DNA from: Lachnospiraceae bacterium
GTDB taxonomy: Bacteria > Bacillota > Clostridia > Lachnospirales > Lachnospiraceae
DNA: 64,000 bases
NCBI GenBank assembly: GCA_024698075.1
Contig: JAILRP010000010.1
Location: 1-64,000, forward strand
Direction of reading: 5' to 3'
In this document: one piece after another, positions 41,465 to 49,713 of the stretch
How the letters are laid out: every line of letters begins with the position of its first letter
How positions within the stretch are numbered: the first letter of the stretch is position 1
The notes under the pieces: generated by a model
Told to the model about the DNA's origin: nothing
The model's database searches: none
What the model saw: only the letters and a program-made list of their open reading frames with translations
Program-made: the position numbers and the translations under genes

Positions 41465-42779
41465 GCCTATAGTGGCCATCGTCGGACGGCCGAATGTGGG
41501 CAAGTCCACACTTTTCAATGTGCTTGCCGGAGAGCGTATCTCCATCGTCAAGGACACACCCGGGATCACAAGGGACAGGATATATGCTGAAACCTCATGG
41601 CTTGACCGCGATTTTACGATCATAGATACGGGAGGCATTGAACCTGACAGTTCGGATATAATACTTTCACAGATGAGGGAGCAGGCCCAGATAGCGATAG
41701 ACACTGCTGACGTCATCGTTTTTATTGTTGACGTAAAACAGGGCCTTACAGACTCTGACCAGAAGGTGTGCGACATGCTGAGAAGAAGCCGCAAGCCTGT
41801 TATTCTCTGTGTAAATAAAGTTGATGATATAAGAAAATACGGCAATGACGTATATGAATTTTATAATCTCGGCATCGGAGAACCGTACCCCGTATCGGCG
41901 GCCAACCGTCAGGGGCTGGGTGAGCTGCTCGATGCCCTGATTTCGCTTATGCCGAAAAAGACAGGCGAAGATGAGGAGGATGAGCGTCCGAAGGTTGCCA
42001 TCGTGGGGAAACCGAATGTCGGAAAATCATCCATTATCAATAAGCTCATAGGCACCAACAGGTTAATAGTATCTGATATCGCAGGCACGACAAGGGATGC
42101 CGTGGATACCGCCGTTAAACATGACGGCAGGGAATATGTTCTCATTGATACAGCGGGACTGCGCAGAAAGAGCAAGGTCAAAGAGGACCTGGAGCACTAT
42201 ATGGTCATAAGAACTGTTGCGGCCATCGAAAGAAGCGATGTTACGGTGCTTGTCATCGATGCCGAGGAGGGCGTTACCGAGCAGGAAGCCAAGATCGCGG
42301 GTATTGCTCATGATGCCGGCAAAGGCCTTATAATCGCAGTCAATAAGTGGGACAAGGTCGAAAAGGATAACAAGACCGTCAAAAAGTATGAGACGGACAT
42401 CCGAAGCACACTTTCATTTGTCCCTTATGCAAGCATCATATTCATTTCGGCTGAGACCGGCCAGCGGCTGAACCGTCTGTTCGGGCTCATCGATACGGTG
42501 TGCGCTAATGCGTCTATGCGTATAGCGACCGGTGTGATCAACGAGATAATGACCGATGCAGTCGCCATGCAGCAGCCTCCGAGCGAAAAAGGAAGACGCC
42601 TCAAGCTGTTCTACATGACGCAGGTGAGCATAAAGCCTCCTACATTTGTAATATTCGTCAACGACAAGAAACTGATGCATTTTTCATATACGAGATATAT
42701 TGAAAACCGCATAAGGGATGCTTTCGGATTTGCCGGAACGCCGCTTCGGTTCATCATAAGGGAAAGAGGAGAAAAGTGA
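41457..42779 (+). CDS. der: Ribosome-associated GTPase Der (EngA)
   Basis: Der is an essential GTPase for 50S subunit assembly, built from two tandem GTPase domains and a C-terminal KH-like domain. The 440-residue protein has G1 motifs GRPNVGKSTL (residue 8 on) and GKPNVGKSSI (near 180), with matching DTGGIE and DTAGLR G3 motifs and NKVD/NKWD G4 motifs. The C-terminal domain ends GFAGTPLRFIIRERG. It overlaps the DUF512 gene by eight bases and plsY by four. Confidence 0.97.
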   Translation: MSKPIVAIVGRPNVGKSTLFNVLAGERISIVKDTPGITRDRIYAETSWLDRDFTIIDTGGIEPDSSDIILSQMREQAQIAIDTADVIVFIVDVKQGLTDSDQKVCDMLRRSRKPVILCVNKVDDIRKYGNDVYEFYNLGIGEPYPVSAANRQGLGELLDALISLMPKKTGEDEEDERPKVAIVGKPNVGKSSIINKLIGTNRLIVSDIAGTTRDAVDTAVKHDGREYVLIDTAGLRRKSKVKEDLEHYMVIRTVAAIERSDVTVLVIDAEEGVTEQEAKIAGIAHDAGKGLIIAVNKWDKVEKDNKTVKKYETDIRSTLSFVPYASIIFISAETGQRLNRLFGLIDTVCANASMRIATGVINEIMTDAVAMQQPPSEKGRRLKLFYMTQVSIKPPTFVIFVNDKKLMHFSYTRYIENRIRDAFGFAGTPLRFIIRERGEK

Positions 42780-43450
42780 CAGAACGTATCATCTGTCTTG
42801 CCATCGGATATATATGCGGTCTTTTTCAGACAGGCTATATCGTCGGAAAGATCAAGGGCATCGATATCAGGGAGTACGGAAGCCATAATGCGGGTACGAC
42901 AAACATCCTCCGCACGATGGGCCTGAAGTATGCCCTCATCGTGCTCCTCGGAGATGCGCTTAAATGCGGCCTTGCGATACTGATCACGAGCATCATGTAC
43001 AGGAGCTCGCACGGTGATATCATAAGCCTTTTATTTCTGTATGCGTCTGCCGGGGTGATCCTCGGACATAATTTTCCGTTCTATATGGGATTCCGTGGCG
43101 GAAAAGGCATCGCCGCGACCGCCGGATTCATCCTGTTCGGCCTGTCGCCTGTTATGACTATTGTCGGGATAGTGGTTTTCTTTTCGGTTTTCATGACCAC
43201 GCATTATGTTTCATTGGGCTCGATCCTTCTGTATCTGTCTATCGTGGTATGCTCGTTCGTGTTCATGAAGACGGATTTTTATTCATGGACAGAGGCGGGA
43301 ATGGGAAACCTGTACATTGAATACCTGACGGTGATCATCCTGCTTACCGTGATGATGCTGGTCCGGCACAAGGAAAACATAAAACGTCTTCTTGCAGGCA
43401 ATGAACGCCGCACATATCTGCGTTCGAGGCCTGAGATCGATATCAAATAA
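42776..43450 (+). CDS. plsY: Glycerol-3-phosphate acyltransferase PlsY
   Basis: PlsY acylates glycerol-3-phosphate from acyl-phosphate, the first step of phospholipid synthesis. The 224-residue protein is an integral membrane enzyme with the family motifs YGSHNAGTTNILRTMG, GHNFPFYMGFRGGKGIAAT and several hydrophobic helices. It starts with GTG (42776), overlapping the der stop by four bases; the next ATG would remove the first helix. It is longer than most PlsY (about 200), with a basic C-terminal tail. gpsA, which supplies its substrate, follows after 14 bases. Confidence 0.94.
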   Translation: MTERIICLAIGYICGLFQTGYIVGKIKGIDIREYGSHNAGTTNILRTMGLKYALIVLLGDALKCGLAILITSIMYRSSHGDIISLLFLYASAGVILGHNFPFYMGFRGGKGIAATAGFILFGLSPVMTIVGIVVFFSVFMTTHYVSLGSILLYLSIVVCSFVFMKTDFYSWTEAGMGNLYIEYLTVIILLTVMMLVRHKENIKRLLAGNERRTYLRSRPEIDIK

Positions 43451-43464
43451 AGGAGGTAAGTGGC

Positions 43465-44481
43465 ATGGCGAATGTCAGTGTGATCGGTGCGGGAAGCTGG
43501 GGCACCGCACTGTCAACCGTCCTTTCCGATAACGGCCATTCGGTCACGATCTGGTCTATCTCGGAAAGCGAGATCGATATGCTGAACACATATCACGAAA
43601 ACAAAGAGAAGCTTCCCGGCGTTAAGCTTCCCGATGACATGGTCTTTACGACCGACCTGAAGCAGGCCTGTCATAAAAAAGACCTTATCGTCCTGGCCGT
43701 ACCGTCGGTATATACGAGGAGCACGGCGGCACTGATGAGTCCGCTCGTCGAAAAAGAACAGGTCATAGTAAACGTTGCGAAGGGCATCGAGGAAGAATCC
43801 CTGATGACGCTTTCGGAAATAATTGAACAGGAGATACCTCAGGCCAAAGTCGCTGTGATGTCCGGTCCCTCACATGCGGAAGAAGTCGGAGAAAAGATAC
43901 CTACTACATGCGTAGTCGGTGCAAAAAAGAAGGAAACAGCCGAGTTTGTTCAGAATATTTTCATGAGCAGATATTTCAGGGTTTATATAAGCCCTGATGT
44001 GCTGGGGATAGAACTCGGGGGTGCACTAAAAAACGTGGTGGCTCTTGCAGCGGGGATGGCAGACGGACTGGGGTATGGTGACAATACCAAAGCCGCCCTG
44101 ATTACAAGAGGTATCGCAGAAATCTCAAGACTTGGGGTCAAGATGGGAAGCAAGGCGGAAACATTTGCCGGGCTTACCGGAATAGGAGACCTTGTCGTCA
44201 CATGTGCCAGCAAGCATTCGAGGAACAGAAAAGCCGGCATGCTGATGGGACAGGGAGATGATATGGAAACGGCCATGAAGAAGGTCAGCATGGTCGTAGA
44301 GGGAGTTTATTCGGCAAAGGCAGCTCTCGCACTTGCAAGGAAATACAATGTGGAAGTGCCCATAATAGAGAAAGTCAACGAGATACTTTTTAACGGAGCG
44401 ACCGTAAGATCGGCAGTAGGCGACCTCATGAACAGGGAGCGCAAGGAAGAGTATTACGGACTGACATGGAAGGAGTCATGA
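43465..44481 (+). CDS. gpsA: NAD(P)H-dependent glycerol-3-phosphate dehydrogenase
   Basis: GpsA reduces dihydroxyacetone phosphate to sn-glycerol-3-phosphate, the substrate of PlsY encoded just before it. The 338-residue protein begins VSVIGAGSWGTALSTVLSDN (NAD-binding), followed by NVAKGIEE and VMSGPSHAEEV. The catalytic Lys lies in the GGALKNVVALAAGMADGL helix, and TCASKHSRNRKAG follows. Start: GGAGG, eight bases before the ATG. The MoxR-type ATPase starts one base after its stop. Confidence 0.96.
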   Translation: MANVSVIGAGSWGTALSTVLSDNGHSVTIWSISESEIDMLNTYHENKEKLPGVKLPDDMVFTTDLKQACHKKDLIVLAVPSVYTRSTAALMSPLVEKEQVIVNVAKGIEEESLMTLSEIIEQEIPQAKVAVMSGPSHAEEVGEKIPTTCVVGAKKKETAEFVQNIFMSRYFRVYISPDVLGIELGGALKNVVALAAGMADGLGYGDNTKAALITRGIAEISRLGVKMGSKAETFAGLTGIGDLVVTCASKHSRNRKAGMLMGQGDDMETAMKKVSMVVEGVYSAKAALALARKYNVEVPIIEKVNEILFNGATVRSAVGDLMNRERKEEYYGLTWKES

Positions 44482-44482
44482 C

Positions 44483-45307
44483 ATGGACATAAATGCCGGA
44501 GGATTTAAGAGTACCGGAACCTACATCGCATCGGAAGAGCTTATGAGCGCCGTAAACGTTGCAAGGGCACTTTCAAAACCCCTTCTTATAAAGGGAGAAC
44601 CCGGAACCGGCAAGACGATGCTCGCAAAGGCGATCTCAGAATCTCTTGGAATGCCGCTCATCTCCTGGAACATCAAGTCCACGACCAAGGCCCAGGACGG
44701 GCTTTATATGTATGACACTATCCAGAGGCTCTATGACGGCCAGTTCGGGGAAGAGGGCGTTGATGACATTTCAAGATATATCAAGCTTGGAAAGCTTGGG
44801 GAGGCATTTTCGAGCGATGAGCAGGTGGTACTTCTCATCGACGAGATAGACAAAGCCGATCTTGAGTTCCCGAACGACCTTCTCTGGGAGCTTGACCAGA
44901 TGGAGTTTTTCATTTATGAGACGAAAGAGACTATAAAGGCAAAGCACCGGCCGGTCGTGATAATAACCTCGAATGCGGAGAAGGAGCTTCCGGACGCATT
45001 CCTCAGAAGATGCATATTCCATTACATATCATTTCCGGACAGGGATCTGATGGATGAGATAGTAAGGACGCATTTTGAAAAGGTCGATGAGCACATACTC
45101 AGTGAAGCAATGGATGTCTTCTACCAGATCAGGGAGGAAAAATCCATCAAGAAAAAGCCGAGCACTTCAGAACTCATTGACTGGGTCAATGCGCTTCAGC
45201 TCGGAGGCATAAGTGCGGACAGGATAAAGGCGGCGCTTCCTTTTATCGGAACCGTCGTTAAAAAGGATGAAGACCTTGAAGTGGTCTCACATATGGGAAT
45301 TGGATGA
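44483..45307 (+). CDS. MoxR-family AAA+ ATPase
   Basis: This 274-residue AAA+ protein has Walker A GEPGTGKTMLAKA, Walker B LLIDEIDKAD, sensor-1 IITSNAEKELPDAFLRR with an Arg finger-like R-R, and a C-terminal helical lid (STSELIDWVNALQLGG). MoxR ATPases pair with a von Willebrand A partner as chaperones for the assembly or metal insertion of other proteins; the client here is unknown. It starts one base after gpsA and is followed after three bases by its VWA partner. Confidence 0.88.
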   Translation: MDINAGGFKSTGTYIASEELMSAVNVARALSKPLLIKGEPGTGKTMLAKAISESLGMPLISWNIKSTTKAQDGLYMYDTIQRLYDGQFGEEGVDDISRYIKLGKLGEAFSSDEQVVLLIDEIDKADLEFPNDLLWELDQMEFFIYETKETIKAKHRPVVIITSNAEKELPDAFLRRCIFHYISFPDRDLMDEIVRTHFEKVDEHILSEAMDVFYQIREEKSIKKKPSTSELIDWVNALQLGGISADRIKAALPFIGTVVKKDEDLEVVSHMGIG

Positions 45308-45310
45308 CGC

Positions 45311-46522
45311 ATGTTTACCGGATTCTTTTATTTCTTAAGGGAAAAAGGAATGGAAGTGGGACTGTCCGAGTGGCTCTCTCTCATAGAGGCCATGGACAAG
45401 GGGCTCATTCATGCGGATTTTACGGAGTTCTACCTTGTATCGCGCATGATACTCGTCAAGAATGAATATGAATTTGACAAGTACGACATGATATTCGAGG
45501 AATACTTCAAAGGTATAAAGCACGAATTTGATGATATTTCCGAGCAGATGCGAAAATGGCTCGAAAAACCGGAATACAGGGCTTTTCAGGAAGACCTTGA
45601 GAAGAAGAAAGCCCTGATGGAAGAAGAAGGGATCCCCATAGTCGACAATGAAGAGGTGCTTGCAAAGTTCAGGGAGAGACAGAAGGAACAGGACAGCGAG
45701 CATCAGGGCGGCAACCAGTGGGTCGGTACCGCGGGAAACAGTTCATACGGCAACCTCGGCGGACACCTGGGTGGTGTCAGGGTCGGAGGCACTACGGGAT
45801 ATCAGTCGGCCTTTCAGGTGATCGGAGAACGCCGGTTCCGCGATTTTCGAAATGACAGGGTGCTTGATAACAGGCAGTTTCAGATGGCCTTAAGGTCACT
45901 TCGGCAGTTTTCGACGAGACTTGATATTGAAAAATCCGAACTTGACATAGATGCCACGGTTGACAGCACGTGCAATAACGGCGGACACCTGAAGATCGAG
46001 ATGTGCAGGCCGCGCAAGAATACGGTCAAGCTTCTGCTACTCATGGATTCGGGCGGGACTATGATACCGTACACGAACCTGCTCAATGAGCTGTTCCATT
46101 CGGTAAACCGCTCAAACCATTTTAAGGATATCAAAACGTATTTTTTCCATAACTGCATATATTCACATGTTTACAACACACCCGAATGTGAATACGGAGA
46201 CTGGATCGAGACCGAATGGCTCCTGAAGAACTTAAACGGTGAATATAAAGTGATCATAGTAGGTGATGCCGCGATGGCACCTGAAGAGCTCTATTCCCTT
46301 ACGGGAAACTACAGGGGCCCTAATGACGGCTACTCGGGGATGGAGTGGCTGCTGCGGCTCAAGAAGCACTTCAAGCGGATCATCTGGCTCAATCCCAAGA
46401 TGGCACCGGGGTCGGCGCCGTGGCGCGAGGCGGAGACCGCCGTGAAGAATACTTTTGCCATGTACAGGCTTACCGTTGAAGGCCTCAAAGAGGGAATGAA
46501 ATATCTGATGATGACCAGATAG
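45311..46522 (+). CDS. VWA-domain protein, CoxE-like partner of MoxR
   Basis: This 403-residue protein has an N-terminal helical region (residues 1-130, Glu/Lys rich), a Gly-rich stretch (GNSSYGNLGGHLGGVRVGG) near residues 140-160 and a C-terminal von Willebrand A domain. The metal-ion-dependent adhesion site begins LLLMDSGGTM (Asp246). It reads D-S-G-G-T instead of the canonical D-x-S-x-S, so metal binding may be weak or altered. CoxE-like VWA proteins work with MoxR ATPases. The client cannot be named. The gene is followed after 15 bases by the HD-GYP regulator. Confidence 0.82.
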   Translation: MFTGFFYFLREKGMEVGLSEWLSLIEAMDKGLIHADFTEFYLVSRMILVKNEYEFDKYDMIFEEYFKGIKHEFDDISEQMRKWLEKPEYRAFQEDLEKKKALMEEEGIPIVDNEEVLAKFRERQKEQDSEHQGGNQWVGTAGNSSYGNLGGHLGGVRVGGTTGYQSAFQVIGERRFRDFRNDRVLDNRQFQMALRSLRQFSTRLDIEKSELDIDATVDSTCNNGGHLKIEMCRPRKNTVKLLLLMDSGGTMIPYTNLLNELFHSVNRSNHFKDIKTYFFHNCIYSHVYNTPECEYGDWIETEWLLKNLNGEYKVIIVGDAAMAPEELYSLTGNYRGPNDGYSGMEWLLRLKKHFKRIIWLNPKMAPGSAPWREAETAVKNTFAMYRLTVEGLKEGMKYLMMTR

Positions 46523-46537
46523 TTTATGAGGTAGATT

Positions 46538-47602
46538 ATGTTCAAAGTAATGATCGTCGATGACAACATGACCAATCTGATAATGGCCAAGAAGGCCCTC
46601 GAGGACCTTTATGAGATCATACCCGTTTCATCCGGAAAGATCGCCCTTGAATTCCTTCAGGAAATGCCTGAGCCGCCGGACGTTGTGCTCCTTGATGTCG
46701 ATATGCCTGAGATCAACGGATTTTACGTCATATCACAGATGAAGAATGTTGAAAAGCTCGCAAACATACCTGTAGTATTCCTTACCGCGCAGGAAGACCT
46801 TACAACCGAGATAGAGGGATATTCGTTAGGCGCCATCGATTATATCAGGAAGCCTTTTACCGCGACGCTCCTTCGGAAGCGCATCGACATCCATGTCAGG
46901 GCGGTGCAGGAACAGAAGCATAACGAGAAAGTCATTGACCAGCTGCACAAGGGACTTTCCGAAAAGATACACAATATCGTCGAACTCGAGTATGCGATAG
47001 TAGAGATGTTCACGTCCCTTATGGGCAACAGGTCGTATATCATTTCAGAACACTGCATACGTGTTGAAAGATACATGTCGGTTTTTCTTGACGCACTGAT
47101 CTCAACGCATCAGTTCAAGCTTGAAGAGACGGATGCGGAGATACTGAGATTTGCATCGAGGATTCACGATATAGGCAAGATCTGTCTGGCCGACAGGTAT
47201 CTTGCCGACATGGGAGATCTCAGCATTCAGGAGAAGGAGTTCAATCATGCCCATACCGTGCTTGGTTCTGAGGCGATAAAAAGGGTTATAGATGTTGTAT
47301 CCGATAACCGTTTCCTCAAATATGCATATAACATGTGCAGGTATCATCATGAAAGATGGGACGGAAAAGGATATCCCGATAAGCTAATGACAACGAACAT
47401 TCCGCTCGAGGCAAGGATACTGTCGATAGTCAACAGCTACGATAATTTCAGGACTACTAATGACGGATCCGATCCCCTGACTCATACAGAAGCGATCAAC
47501 AGGATAAGATTCTGGAGCGGTACCCATTATGATCCGGAACTTGTTGATGAATTCATCAATATTGAAAAACATATCAACGGGATCCGTTTTGATGTAAGAT
47601 GA
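46538..47602 (+). CDS. Response regulator with HD-GYP-type domain
   Basis: This 354-residue protein has an N-terminal receiver domain (MIVDDN at residues 5-10, phospho-acceptor Asp53 in LLDVDMPE, Lys105 region YIRKPF) and a C-terminal HD domain. The metal-binding pair is in RIHDIGK (His210, Asp211), and HHERWDGKGYP gives the G-Y-P triad at residues 278-280. HD-GYP proteins with all key residues hydrolyse cyclic di-GMP; activity here is likely but unproven. It overlaps the following hybrid kinase by four bases and is probably its output or partner. Confidence 0.85.
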   Translation: MFKVMIVDDNMTNLIMAKKALEDLYEIIPVSSGKIALEFLQEMPEPPDVVLLDVDMPEINGFYVISQMKNVEKLANIPVVFLTAQEDLTTEIEGYSLGAIDYIRKPFTATLLRKRIDIHVRAVQEQKHNEKVIDQLHKGLSEKIHNIVELEYAIVEMFTSLMGNRSYIISEHCIRVERYMSVFLDALISTHQFKLEETDAEILRFASRIHDIGKICLADRYLADMGDLSIQEKEFNHAHTVLGSEAIKRVIDVVSDNRFLKYAYNMCRYHHERWDGKGYPDKLMTTNIPLEARILSIVNSYDNFRTTNDGSDPLTHTEAINRIRFWSGTHYDPELVDEFINIEKHINGIRFDVR

Positions 47603-49713
47603 TAAATAATCTCAGAGCTTTATACCGCAAAGAGAATAATGAGGAAGTCTATGTCTTCAATGTGATACACAGCATCTGCATCATCGGCATGCTTATCATC
47701 ACCTGCATCATAGGCTTATTTATCGAGGACCCGAAGGCGATATATCTTTCCTTCGGGACTTGTGTGATGTTCGTTCTGACCATGGCGGAGGCGAACAGGA
47801 CCCAAAGGTTCAAACAGTGCGTCATTTTCATGTCTCTTTTCTTCAACTTTGTATACATGCCTGAGATCTACCGCTTGTTCAACAGGAATATAAGTGTCAT
47901 TCCCGTCTATTTTCTTTTCGGCATCCTTTATTCGATAATAATGATCGACGCGAAGACTGCGGTCATTCTCGGCAGTGCTGAAACCGCATTTTTCACCGCA
48001 TTTCTTGTCTTCATGAGAAACAGAATGACAACGGGTCTGGAATCTCCCATGCGGAGGGATATCGTGATCTCATATACCGCCGCCCTGATCGCCGAGGTGG
48101 CAGTCGGTGTATGTGCGGGTGCCGCGGTCAGATTCCGGTTCATGTTCCATCAGAAGATGCAGGAGGAGGCTGAAGAGAAGAAAGTCGAGGCAATGGATGC
48201 TTACATTGCAAAGGACATGTTCCTGATCAATATGTCGCATGAGATACGTACCCCCATGAACGCGATAGTCGGGACCGTTGACCTGCTTCTTGACCAGGAG
48301 GTCAGTGAGCACGTATCAGACAGTGTATATAATATCCTGAATTCATGTAATGCGCTCCTGTCGATAACCGATGAGCTGATGGATCTGAGCCGGTCGGAAA
48401 ACGGCAGCGTCGAGCTGTTTGCTTCAACATATGATCTTTCAGATATCCTGAACGAAGTCATCAACATGATGACCGTCAGGCTCACCGAAAGCAACCTGTC
48501 TTTCTATGTTGACATCAACCGGAACATTCCCCGGTTCCTGTATGGGGACTCCTCGAAGATTAGGCAGCTTTTTGTGAATATACTGAACAATGCCGTTAAA
48601 TTCACCCGTTCCGGAAAGATCATAATGAGAGTTGACTATCGTTTTTCATCTAGTGACATGATCGAACTCATCGTGGACATCGAGGATACCGGAATAGGCA
48701 TCAAAAAGGAAAACATAAAGGACCTGTTCAGTAAAAGGAGCAGCGATCCGGATGATGAAGGACTGAGCCCTGAGGGAGCTGGGATGGGACTTTCCATATG
48801 TGCCGAGATACTTAAGGAGATGAACGGAGAGATATCAGTCCAGAGTGAATACATGTCCGGTTCCGTGTTCACCTTCAGGGTGCCGCAGCGCTTCACATCG
48901 ATGGATACCGTTGCATATCTTCCTGATCCGCATCTTTATAAGCTTCTCGTATATGAGAAAGACAGTGAAAGCCTCGCCCATGTCAGGAAGATACTGGAGG
49001 CTCTGGATGTCGAGGCCGATTATGCCAGAACGAAACAGGATATGGAAAGGCTGATAAACGTCAACAGATACACACATGTTCTTGTTGCAAATGAAAACAG
49101 CGAAGAATATGACAGCATATTCAGGAACAGGCTTATAGAAGAGGACATCGTGGTATTCCTTAACATTGATGACAGCGTACGGATAGCCGATGCCACAACG
49201 ATACTTACGAGGCCGATACATATACTCAATATCGCGGCACTTCTGAAAAACGAGACGAACACATATGTCAGGGAAATATCGCGTAAAGGCGGATTTGAGT
49301 GCCCGCGTGCGACCATCCTTGTTGTTGATGACAATTATACCAACCTCAATGTCGCAAGGGCGATCCTTGAAAAATACGGCGCTACGGTTCTTACCGCCAT
49401 GTCCGGAAAGGATGCGCTCAGGGTTTTGTCGGATCATGAAGCCGACCTTGTATTTCTCGACTATATGATGCCGGAGATGAACGGTATAGACACGCTTGAG
49501 AACATCCGCAAGATCCCCGGCTCCAAATATGTATCCATGCCGGTTGTCGCCCTTACGGCCAATGTCGTAAGCGGCGCAAGGGAGATGTTCCTTGAGGCCG
49601 GTTTTGAAGATTTCCTTGCCAAGCCTATTTCAATAGACAAGATGGAGAAGATGCTCCGCAAATATCTGCGGAGGGACCTTATAGTTGCGAAGAGCCATAC
49701 AGACCTATTATGA
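47599..49713 (+). CDS. Hybrid sensor histidine kinase with receiver domains
   Basis: This 704-residue membrane protein has about six predicted N-terminal helices (residues 15-180) and a HisKA domain with the phosphorylatable His214 in MSHEIRTPMNAI. Its HATPase domain is intact: N-box QLFVNILNNAVKF, G1 DIEDTGIGI and G2 PEGAGMGLSI. A degenerate receiver-like domain follows, then a C-terminal receiver with Asp621 in VFLDYMMPEMNG and Lys in DFLAKPI. The signal it senses is unknown; the membrane part has no large extracellular loop. It overlaps the HD-GYP regulator and the next kinase by four bases each, making a coupled three-gene signalling set. Confidence 0.88.
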   Translation: MINNLRALYRKENNEEVYVFNVIHSICIIGMLIITCIIGLFIEDPKAIYLSFGTCVMFVLTMAEANRTQRFKQCVIFMSLFFNFVYMPEIYRLFNRNISVIPVYFLFGILYSIIMIDAKTAVILGSAETAFFTAFLVFMRNRMTTGLESPMRRDIVISYTAALIAEVAVGVCAGAAVRFRFMFHQKMQEEAEEKKVEAMDAYIAKDMFLINMSHEIRTPMNAIVGTVDLLLDQEVSEHVSDSVYNILNSCNALLSITDELMDLSRSENGSVELFASTYDLSDILNEVINMMTVRLTESNLSFYVDINRNIPRFLYGDSSKIRQLFVNILNNAVKFTRSGKIIMRVDYRFSSSDMIELIVDIEDTGIGIKKENIKDLFSKRSSDPDDEGLSPEGAGMGLSICAEILKEMNGEISVQSEYMSGSVFTFRVPQRFTSMDTVAYLPDPHLYKLLVYEKDSESLAHVRKILEALDVEADYARTKQDMERLINVNRYTHVLVANENSEEYDSIFRNRLIEEDIVVFLNIDDSVRIADATTILTRPIHILNIAALLKNETNTYVREISRKGGFECPRATILVVDDNYTNLNVARAILEKYGATVLTAMSGKDALRVLSDHEADLVFLDYMMPEMNGIDTLENIRKIPGSKYVSMPVVALTANVVSGAREMFLEAGFEDFLAKPISIDKMEKMLRKYLRRDLIVAKSHTDLL

